IMG/VR virus record: IMGVR_UViG_3300010938_000085
Span: 1 to 37,700 of that record
From: a virus
Direction: 5' to 3' (one strand)
DNA length: 37,700 bases
Each line of letters opens with the position of its first letter. Position 1 is the stretch's first letter. Positions 33,325 through 37,700 of the stretch are shown here, one piece after another. A model generated the notes under the pieces. That model was not told where the DNA came from. It saw nothing but the letters and a program-made list of their open reading frames with translations, and searched no databases. The position numbers and the translations under genes are program-made.

Positions 33325-33541
33325 CGTCCAACCTGTCCGAGTGATCGCCGCACTCGCATTCAAAGCGATGCGTCTTCTGGTTGAAGAGGACTCCGCTCGG
33401 GTCGCAAATCCTGTTGTGATACCGAAGAAACTTTTTCGGGACTGAAGATTTTTGCGGCAACTCCTCAAAATCCGGCATGGCGTCGAAGTGTCTCGCACAT
33501 AACGGCTTTTCCTTACAGCGCCGCTTTTCAGATTTGCTCAT
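33311..33541 (-). CDS. Small Cys/His protein between terminase subunits
   Basis: 76 residues from ATG 33541, an ATGA overlap with the small terminase stop. It contains RRCKEKPLCARHFD, a basic middle (VPKKFLRYHNRICDPSG) and a final FECECGDHSDR, so Cys/His residues that could hold zinc. An intervening gene here is unusual; it may be an HNH-like remnant or a terminase cofactor, but no full nuclease motif is visible. Confidence 0.6.
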   Translation of the reverse strand: MSKSEKRRCKEKPLCARHFDAMPDFEELPQKSSVPKKFLRYHNRICDPSGVLFNQKTHRFECECGDHSDRLDDVGR

Positions 33542-34056
33542 TTCTCGGGTGTCTCCTTCTGCGGGAGGATCTTCTCGGGCACGATCTCGGCGTCCACAGG
33601 CTTCGCCTTCCTCTCCGCCCTGATCGTGTTCGCCCTCTTCACCAGCCCCGTCGCCTTGTAATCCGATGTCGCCAGCGTCACGATCAGCGGGTTCTCCTTC
33701 TCCGCCTGGATCACTTTCTGGGTGGGAGCGTAACCGGAATCCCATCGCTCCATGAACAGTTTCAAATCGGGCGCCTTCCCGAATTCCAATGCCTGCCGCA
33801 ACAACTGAAGACCCACCACCCCCACCGACCCCCGGCACACCGCCTCGCAGCGAGCGTTGAACCACTCCTCGAATTGCCGGTCTTGAAGCGCCGCCCACCA
33901 GTCCTCCGGTTGAATCCCGACCTTTCGGCAGCGGTCCGTGATCGTCATCTTCCCGTCCGCCAGGAAGCTCTCCGCGAATTTCTTGGCCCACACCGGCGGC
34001 TGGTAGGAGTTCAACTCCGCATCAACGATCCGGGCGAGGAGTTCTACTGAGGCCAT
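33538..34056 (-). CDS. terS: Terminase small subunit (probable)
   Basis: 172 residues. The first half has a helix-turn-helix-like segment (KMTITDRCRKVGIQPEDWWA), followed by a helical region (LQLLRQALEFGKAPDLKLFM) and a charged, unstructured C-terminus (VDAEIVPEKILPQKETPEK). This DNA-recognising N-terminus plus oligomerising core, right before the large subunit, is typical of TerS, which binds the packaging site. The tandem-repeat array just upstream may include that site. Confidence 0.75.
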   Translation of the reverse strand: MASVELLARIVDAELNSYQPPVWAKKFAESFLADGKMTITDRCRKVGIQPEDWWAALQDRQFEEWFNARCEAVCRGSVGVVGLQLLRQALEFGKAPDLKLFMERWDSGYAPTQKVIQAEKENPLIVTLATSDYKATGLVKRANTIRAERKAKPVDAEIVPEKILPQKETPEK

Positions 34057-34217
34057 TCCTTGACTCCGACTCTCAATTGCTTCAGCTTCGCAGAAATGAA
34101 CGCGTGAACCTTCTTTTCATCGGCCGAAAGAAAAGAGCGAATAAACTTCAGTGCGTCGATATAGCCGCGCTTGTAGTGTCGGCTCCAGTGGTTGTGGTTC
34201 TTGCCACGTTGGAACAC
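34044..34217 (-). CDS. Small basic helical protein, first gene of late unit
   Basis: 57 residues if started at GTG 34217; there is no ATG in a sensible place. It contains GKNHNHWSRHYKRGYIDALK and helices (IRSFLSADEKKVHAFISAKL). It overlaps the TerS start by 13 nt. The basic His/Lys-rich N-terminus fits a DNA-binding or terminase-partner role, but nothing firm can be said. The start is uncertain because no good ribosome site precedes it. Confidence 0.45.
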   Translation of the reverse strand: MFQRGKNHNHWSRHYKRGYIDALKFIRSFLSADEKKVHAFISAKLKQLRVGVKEWPQ

Positions 34218-34224
34218 TGCTATG

Positions 34225-34230
34225 AGTATA
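34225..34230 (-). promoter_or_regulatory. Weak leftward -10 candidate for the late unit
   Basis: On the minus strand the sequence TATACT lies in an AT-rich stretch just before the first late gene. The -35 positions are poor (gtttcc). It may be a late promoter that needs an activator; only the -10 is recognisable. Confidence 0.3.
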
Positions 34231-34340
34231 GAATGAGAAATGGAACAGGAAACGAAAAAGCAGAAAAAATATTTGCGATGGGTGGTGCCTCGTCGCGCGG
34301 CCACGAATCCCCCCTCCCCCCCCCGCCCCATTTTCGCGCG

Positions 34341-34372
34341 GCAACCGCGCAACCGCGCAACCGCGCAACCGC
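34341..34372. repeat. Four exact tandem copies of gcaaccgc
   Basis: Units at 34341-34348, 34349-34356, 34357-34364 and 34365-34372 are identical. An 8-bp unit cannot keep a reading frame, so this is non-coding. It adjoins the larger 8-bp array to its right. Confidence 0.9.
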
Positions 34373-34380
34373 GTCACGGC

Positions 34381-34600
34381 GCAGCATGGTTGACAGCGTG
34401 ACGGTGTGACTGCGTGACTGCGTGACTGCGTGATGGCGCGACATACCACACGCTGACTGCGTGACAGCGTGACGGTGTGATGACGTGGTGACGTGGTGAC
34501 GTGGTGACGTGACTGCGTGACGACGTGACAGCACGATGACGTGATTGACCACACGCTGACGGCGTGACGGTGTGACGGTGTGACGGCGTGACGGTGTGCT
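34381..34600. repeat. Degenerate 8-bp tandem array (gtgacNgc/gtgacggt type)
   Basis: About 220 bp dominated by gtgactgc, gtgacggt and gtggtgac units in phase, e.g. three successive gcgtgact and three successive gtggtgac. A 13-bp segment accacacgctgac occurs at 34445-34457 and again at 34548-34560, so the array also contains a second-order duplication of about 103 bp. No gene is present in it. Possible roles: packaging (pac) site next to terS, or part of the replication origin. Confidence 0.85.
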
Positions 34601-34640
34601 CGGATACTCGGATCTCATGGTCTCGGTGCGACGGTGGCGC

Positions 34641-34750
34641 GATCGTTCACGGATTGAACGGTTGCGTTTGAAAAATTGTTCGCTATGCAATTTCTGCATG
34701 GTTGCTTTGATCGTTCACGGATTGAACGGTGGCGTTTGAACATTTGTTTG
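34641..34750. repeat. Two 42-bp direct repeats each containing an operator-like palindrome
   Basis: Copies at 34641-34682 and 34709-34750 (period 68 bp) differ at four positions; their first 22 bases are identical. Each holds cgttca-cggat-tgaacg, a 6-bp inverted repeat with a 5-nt centre (34644-34660 and 34712-34728). This is a plausible pair of sites for a dimeric DNA-binding protein. Confidence 0.8.
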
Positions 34751-34772
34751 CAGGGCCTACAGCTTGGTAAAC

Positions 34773-35052
34773 GTTTCGCGAAACAGTGAAACGTTCGTGA
34801 AACGAATGTATTTGATGGTTTGTACCGGCCGTAAACCCTCTATGGATATAGATATATATACATATACATATATTAGTGAAACGGTGAAACGCTTTTTCGG
34901 GGAATATCATATGGTGGCGCGGCCGCGCGATTTTTTCGCCAACCTCCCTTCACCAAAAACCACCGTTTCACCGTTTCACTGTTTCTGCGTTTACAACTTC
35001 TTTATCTGCTAGACTTGCAACGCCAACCAATGTAACGCGAAACAGTGAAACG
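34773..35052. other. Putative replication origin or switch: GTGAAACG iterons and AT-rich tract
   Basis: Seven exact GTGAAACG octamers: forward at 34786, 34797, 34876, 34884 and 35045, and reverse (CGTTTCAC) at 34964 and 34972. The array starts with a perfect palindrome gtttcgcgaaac (34773-34784). Some octamers are spaced 8 or 11 bp apart. Between the pairs lies an AT-only stretch (about 34841-34875), the lowest-GC part of the window. Iterons beside an easily melted tract are typical of origins, and the region lies where the two transcription units diverge. No gene is seen in it. Confidence 0.6.
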
Positions 35053-35120
35053 CTTTCCAAAAAATCGTTTCGCTGTTTTCTGTCAGGAATCAGGTTGACT
35101 TTTTTGTTTTTTTTTCTGTT

Positions 35121-35149
35121 TTGCCCTTGCTTTTTCAGTCCGCTATATA
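35121..35149 (+). promoter_or_regulatory. Rightward sigma70-like early promoter
   Basis: TTGCCC (35121-35126), 17-bp spacer, TATATA (35144-35149). The -10 lies in an inverted repeat, tcagtc (35135-35140) and gactga (35152-35157), which could be an operator that blocks or modulates it. Transcription would start near 35156 and lead into a short untranslated region before the gene at 35223. Confidence 0.65.
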
Positions 35150-35164
35150 TAGACTGACGGCGTA

Positions 35165-35215
35165 GCTGGGATCGTCCCAGCAGCGAAACAGCAGAGAGCA
35201 GAGAGCAGAGAGGAG
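35165..35215 (+). promoter_or_regulatory. 5' leader hairpin and repeated ribosome-site region
   Basis: Hairpin gctggga-tcg-tcccagc (35165-35181) near the expected transcript 5' end, likely to protect the mRNA. It is followed by three tandem gcagaga units (35191-35211) that lead into the ribosome site gaggag (35210-35215), seven bases before the ATG at 35223. Confidence 0.6.
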
Positions 35216-35222
35216 ATCCGCA

Positions 35223-35585
35223 ATGGGATACGACAGTATCGATCGACTTTGCCGCTGGATCAGCGCCGGAAGGTCGGCGCAGCAGGTATCCGCGAGGTAT
35301 CGTAGCGCCCGGGGACGGAGCTACGTGGAGATGGACGAGGACTACGCCCGTATCTGGGCCGCCCGCTGCGAGAGACTGGCGGAGCTGCGCCATGAGCCGA
35401 CTACGGCGGAGCGACTGGGTCTGCCGGAGGGCTCACTCACGGCGCGAGACCTTGCTGCCGGGCTGATCACGCTGGAGGAGGCTCAGAGGCGAGCCGAGAT
35501 CATCACGCACAGGCACGAGCACACCGACTATGACGACCTGCTGAGGAGGGGTATCGACAGGGACACGGCCAGAGAGGTGATTTGA
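35223..35585 (+). CDS. First early protein, unknown function
   Basis: 120 residues. It is rich in Arg and Glu, with helical segments (DSIDRLCRWISAGRSAQQVS; YARIWAARCERLAELR) and a C-terminal RHEHTDYDDLLRRGID. No known motif. As the gene nearest the early promoter, with a strong leader, it is likely made first and most, as are host-takeover proteins. Nothing in the sequence shows a target. Confidence 0.7.
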   Translation: MGYDSIDRLCRWISAGRSAQQVSARYRSARGRSYVEMDEDYARIWAARCERLAELRHEPTTAERLGLPEGSLTARDLAAGLITLEEAQRRAEIITHRHEHTDYDDLLRRGIDRDTAREVI

Positions 35586-35615
35586 CATTTTGGGGATCAA
35601 ACAAAGGAGAGGACC

Positions 35616-35894
35616 ATGTACGCTAGACGGTTCGATCTCGGGCGAATCGTTGGGACGCCGGACGCCGTCCGGACTCTGTGCGAGCGGGGTATCCATCCGT
35701 CCGACCTGCTGGACAGGCACGTCATGGGGGACTGGGGGACGCTGAATCCGGAGGACCGGCAGGCGAACGAGGACGCATTGGCGCATGGCGACAGGATCAT
35801 GAGCGTGTATCCGCTGGACGAGGAGACGAAAGTATGGATCATCACGGAAGCCGATAGATCAGTGACGACGATCATGCTTCCGGAGAATTACTAG
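35616..35894 (+). CDS. Conserved small phage/plasmid protein of unknown function
   Basis: 92 residues. DLGRIVGTPDAVRTLCERGI, MGDWGTLNPEDRQANEDALA and VWIITEADRSVTTIMLPENY match a widespread small family found on plasmids and phages, often left unnamed or wrongly called a restriction subunit. Its function is not known to me. A site (aaggagagg) precedes the ATG. Confidence 0.8.
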   Translation: MYARRFDLGRIVGTPDAVRTLCERGIHPSDLLDRHVMGDWGTLNPEDRQANEDALAHGDRIMSVYPLDEETKVWIITEADRSVTTIMLPENY

Positions 35895-35923
35895 TCGGCC
35901 GTCGGTCGGGAAAGGATGCGTCA

Positions 35924-36193
35924 ATGCTGAAGTGTCAAGAATGTCAAGAATGTCAAGAATGCGACGGAGCGGGGCTCATGACAGATCACGGGAACGAGAG
36001 TGTCCGGCCGATGATCTGCGATTGTCGGGCGGGCGCGCGGATCCTGCGATGCGTCAAGGCAATTGACTCGATCAACCTGACTCTGCGCGAGGTAGACGCG
36101 ATGATGCTCGACATGAGTGATTGGGACGAGCTGACCGAAGAGGACGAAGCCTTGCGTCAACGGATAATCGAACTGCGAAAGGAGATTGCATGA
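35924..36193 (+). CDS. Cys-rich small protein with CQE tandem repeat
   Basis: 89 residues. The N-terminus MLKCQECQECQECDGAG comes from three exact 9-bp repeats (tgtcaagaa at 35933-35959), giving Cys-Gln-Glu three times. With CDC at about 32-34 and Cys43 this could bind metal, in a DnaJ-like CxxC...CDxG style. The C-terminal half is helical and acidic (LTEEDEALRQRIIELRKEI). The repeat can expand or contract without shifting frame. Unknown function. Confidence 0.7.
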   Translation: MLKCQECQECQECDGAGLMTDHGNESVRPMICDCRAGARILRCVKAIDSINLTLREVDAMMLDMSDWDELTEEDEALRQRIIELRKEIA

Positions 36194-36264
36194 GCTACGC
36201 CGCGCACTCCGAGATCGAAATGCCGAACCTGCCGTACGAGCGCCGCGAAAGAGGGGAAGCATGA
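36190..36264 (+). CDS. Coupled mini-ORF, 24 residues
   Basis: MSYAAHSEIEMPNLPYERRE and four more residues. Both ends are 4-nt ATGA overlaps with neighbours (36190-36193 and 36261-36264). It is likely a bridging ORF with or without a functional peptide. Confidence 0.45.
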   Translation: MSYAAHSEIEMPNLPYERRERGEA

Positions 36265-36464
36265 CCAGCGTAACCCTGTCGAACGTCAAAGATGCGTTGC
36301 CGTCGATCAGGTCGGACCTGCTCGGCCGTAAATGGTTCGAGCTGACGACCGACAAGGGAGAGGTTTCGATTTTTTTCGGATCGAACGATGCGGCCACGGA
36401 TTTTTTTCGATTTCTCGCTGAAATGCTAAAAAAAGAATTGGACGCGGAGAAAATCCGGGAGTAG
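36261..36464 (+). CDS. Small early protein, unknown function
   Basis: 67 residues, starting in the ATGA overlap with a strong site (gaggggaag). It contains VTLSNVKDALPSIRSDLLGR, WFELTTDKGEVSIFFGSNDA and a C-terminal helix FRFLAEMLKKELDAEKIRE. Mixed alpha/beta, with no catalytic motif. It is followed by the structured leader/terminator at 36478-36588. Confidence 0.6.
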   Translation: MTSVTLSNVKDALPSIRSDLLGRKWFELTTDKGEVSIFFGSNDAATDFFRFLAEMLKKELDAEKIRE

Positions 36465-36476
36465 AGTTCCGCGCAC

Positions 36477-36611
36477 ATGACCCCGCGACTCAAAAACAAG
36501 GATGACATTTTCCGGCTAGGTGAACTCACGTTCACCGAAAAGGGCCGCTGCTCTTCGCGGGGTCAAGCGGCCCCTGCCTTTTATTTTTCTGAAGGAAAGG
36601 AGGAGAGATGA
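36477..36611 (+). CDS. Possible 44-residue leader ORF through the structured element
   Basis: MTPRLKNKDDIFRLGELTFT and further residues, ending with an ATGA overlap with the ATG of the next gene (36608). Its start has no clear ribosome site, and its first codons lie in the 5' arm of a 10-bp helix. It runs in frame through the hairpins and T-rich stretch. If translated, it could couple ribosome movement to folding of the terminator; it may equally be chance. Confidence 0.3.
   Translation: MTPRLKNKDDIFRLGELTFTEKGRCSSRGQAAPAFYFSEGKEER
36478..36588 (+). ncRNA. Structured leader: pseudoknot-capable hairpins with terminator
   Basis: Helix A: tgaccccgcg (36478-36487) with cgcggggtca (36556-36565), 10 bp. 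Inner hairpin: ggtgaac (36519-36525) with gttcacc (36530-36536). Helix B: gggccgct (36542-36549) with agcggccc (36566-36573), followed by CCTTTTATTTTT, i.e. an intrinsic terminator shape. The 3' arm of A is the loop of B, so A and B form an A-B-A'-B' pseudoknot or exclude each other. Its likely role is to control the genes from 36608 on. Confidence 0.55.
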
Positions 36612-36841
36612 CGCTGCCATGCGTATCCGACTATCTCCCTGACGATAGCGTCGGCCCCGTGTGCCCCGAAGATCCCGCGCACGGGCCCATGCTCTGCATC
36701 GACGGCAAGTGGCTGTGCAACATGCCTATCGCCGTCGATCCGGACGGACGCGAGGTGTGTTGTGAGGGGTCTGCCGTGTCGGATGAAGACGCGAAAGAAG
36801 CTCATTTCGCAGACAGGCACGATGACGAACGAGCTGAATGA
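36608..36841 (+). CDS. Cys-rich small early protein
   Basis: 77 residues with a strong site (aaggaggag) before the ATG. PVCPEDPAHGPMLCIDGKWLC (18-38) contains three Cys and a His in zinc-finger-like spacing, followed by CNMP and VCC. The C-terminus is charged with His/Asp (AHFADRHDDERAE). Unknown function; its expression is probably controlled by the structured leader upstream. Confidence 0.65.
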   Translation: MTLPCVSDYLPDDSVGPVCPEDPAHGPMLCIDGKWLCNMPIAVDPDGREVCCEGSAVSDEDAKEAHFADRHDDERAE

Positions 36842-37069
36842 ATGAGTGATATCCCGGCAGCGCCCATCACGAGATCTCTCGGCCCGTTCATGGAGATCAT
36901 CGACTATGGTGGGTTCTATAGGATCAGGAACTCGAAGAGCAAGGGCCTACTGGGTATGATCGAGTTCCACCATCCGTGGAATCAGTTCGTGTTCACGCCG
37001 TCTCCCGGCACGCTCTTCAGCTACGAGTGCTTGGAGGAGATTGCCAAGTTTTTACGGGAGGTCCCATGA
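36842..37069 (+). CDS. Small early protein, unknown function
   Basis: 75 residues beginning MSDIPAAPITRSLGPFMEII, then beta segments (YGGFYRIRNSKSKGLLGMIE; WNQFVFTPSPGTLFSYECL) and a short final helix. It starts one base after the previous stop and ends in an ATGA overlap. Compact alpha/beta; no motif known. Confidence 0.6.
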   Translation: MSDIPAAPITRSLGPFMEIIDYGGFYRIRNSKSKGLLGMIEFHHPWNQFVFTPSPGTLFSYECLEEIAKFLREVP

Positions 37070-37225
37070 GTACCGACGACAAAGCCCAGAGCGCAGGCGC
37101 AGGATCTGATCCTGGCGGCCGCGGCGAAATACGGCGCGACGGACCGGACAGACGCCGCGGCCTCGATAGCGGCCGCGGTCCTGATGCACGGTGAGGGCGT
37201 GATCGCCGAAAGAGAGAACGCATGA
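37066..37225 (+). CDS. Small helical protein that needs a +1 frameshift
   Basis: The ATG at 37066 (ATGA overlap, site gggagg) opens MSTDDKAQ, but continuing in that frame gives a Gly/Arg-rich sequence ending at 37194 that resembles a high-GC shadow. The +1 frame from about 37088 reads AQAQDLILAAAAKYGATDRT, then DAAASIAAAVLMHGEGVIAE and ends with a stop at 37223-37225, an ATGA overlap with the next gene. That frame has no start codon of its own. A +1 shift near 37087-37100 joins the two parts into a sensible 52-residue helical protein. Either an extra base in the sequence or a true frameshift; no classical +1 site is seen. Confidence 0.5.
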
Positions 37226-37700
37226 AGACCATCGCATTGCCTCGTGGATTCAGGATCTTGAGCGGCTCGCACAAATCGCGCGAGGAAGGCATGTGCGCGA
37301 TGGAGGCGGTCAGTTGGCTTTCCGGCGAGCCTCACTCCGACATGCCCTCCTGCGCCTCTCCGGTAATCGCCAAGCTCGTGATCGCGCTGAACGACTCGGC
37401 GCCGGATGACGCGACGAGAACCAAGGTCTTGAAGCCGTACCTCAAGCGGATCATCGGCACGAAAGCGGACCTGGAAACCGACATGCGTCGCATGTACGCC
37501 GTCGTCGATCTGGCTGTCAGGACGATTGCGGCCGACGCGATGGACTACGCGAAACTCGCGGAACAGGCCAATGCCCTGCGATCGCTGAAGAGGATCGACA
37601 GCGAGAAAGATGCCAACGCCGCCAGGGCCGCCGCCTGGGCCGCCAGGGCCGCCGTCTGGGCCGCCTGGGACGCAGCCGGGGACGCCGCCAGGGCCGCCGG
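37222..37700 (+). CDS. Ala-rich repeat protein with conserved N-terminal domain (continues at 1..157)
   Basis: At least 159 residues here. The N-terminal 120 match a family I recognise from actinobacteria and phages: EEGMCAMEAVSWLSGEPHSD (21-40), SCASPVIAKLVIALNDSAPD (43-62), then a helical part with ALRSLKRIDSEK. From about residue 130 come AARAAAWAARAAVWAAWDAA repeats encoded by 9-nt units, continuing across the window edge. Similar proteins are sometimes labelled putative immunity proteins, but their function is unknown. The ATG lies in an ATGA overlap. Repeat number may vary between phages. Confidence 0.7.
   Translation, partial: MKTIALPRGFRILSGSHKSREEGMCAMEAVSWLSGEPHSDMPSCASPVIAKLVIALNDSAPDDATRTKVLKPYLKRIIGTKADLETDMRRMYAVVDLAVRTIAADAMDYAKLAEQANALRSLKRIDSEKDANAARAAAWAARAAVWAAWDAAGDAARAA

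Noticed and set aside
34390-34395. TTGACA as a promoter -35 box
   Set aside because: It lies in the GC-rich 8-bp array and no -10-like hexamer follows at 16-18 bp.
34341-34600. CRISPR-like repeats
   Set aside because: The units are 8 bp and contiguous, with no spacers and no nearby cas genes.
34077-34699. Open frames in the repeat region on both strands
   Set aside because: They consist of translated 8-bp repeats or antisense of the first late gene; the translations are low-complexity and change frame with every unit.
34968-35393. 141-residue minus-strand open frame across the early promoter
   Set aside because: It covers the iterons, promoter and leader and is antisense to the first early gene; no start signal.
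1-37700. Integrase, repressor or other lysogeny genes
   Set aside because: No recombinase catalytic motif or clear repressor was found; the small helix-turn-helix-like or ribbon-helix-helix-like proteins are not enough to argue for a temperate phage.

Overview
The window is the near-complete genome of a tailed bacteriophage, GC-rich except for one control region. The set terminase, portal, scaffold, a capsid protein of the type first seen in Escherichia phage SU10 (DUF5309), adaptor, propeller-like nozzle protein and a very large internal virion protein points to a podovirus-like virion. The host cannot be named; a lipobox protein and Shine-Dalgarno-led genes only say it is bacterial. The window ends both lie inside one gene that encodes Ala-rich 9-nt tandem repeats. 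Joining the last base to the first keeps that frame open, so the molecule is probably circular or terminally redundant and was opened in the repeat.

Layout: (1) A control region at about 34.2-35.2 kb separates two divergent transcription units. It holds 8-bp tandem repeats, a duplicated operator-like palindrome, seven copies of GTGAAACG in both orientations, an AT-rich tract and a rightward sigma70-like promoter. It looks like a replication origin and switch. (2) The rightward early unit runs from 35.2 kb through the end of the window and on from position 1 to 8.9 kb. It starts with small Cys-rich or unknown proteins in ATGA/GTGA-coupled series, then replication genes: a TOPRIM/AAA+ primase-helicase, an SNF2 helicase, a VRR-NUC nuclease, a Gp157-like coiled-coil protein and a probable ssDNA-binding protein. 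A strong intrinsic terminator closes it at 8.9 kb, followed by a family 2 glycosyltransferase. (3) The leftward late unit runs from 34.2 kb down to 9.6 kb: small terminase, a Cys-rich protein, large terminase, portal, small proteins, scaffold, capsid, a two-domain glycosyltransferase with TPRs, fibre-like proteins, a lysis-like cassette, a LamG-like protein, a second leftward glycosyltransferase, adaptor, nozzle, a glycine-rich adhesin and internal virion proteins.

The phage appears to rely on host DNA and RNA polymerases; no polymerase, integrase, repressor or endolysin was recognised. Its distinctive points are three glycosyltransferase genes, two glycine-rich adhesin-like proteins, many very small coupled ORFs, two early genes that need a frameshift to make sense (one with a canonical -1 slippery heptamer), and a pseudoknot-capable terminator/leader structure at 36.5 kb.
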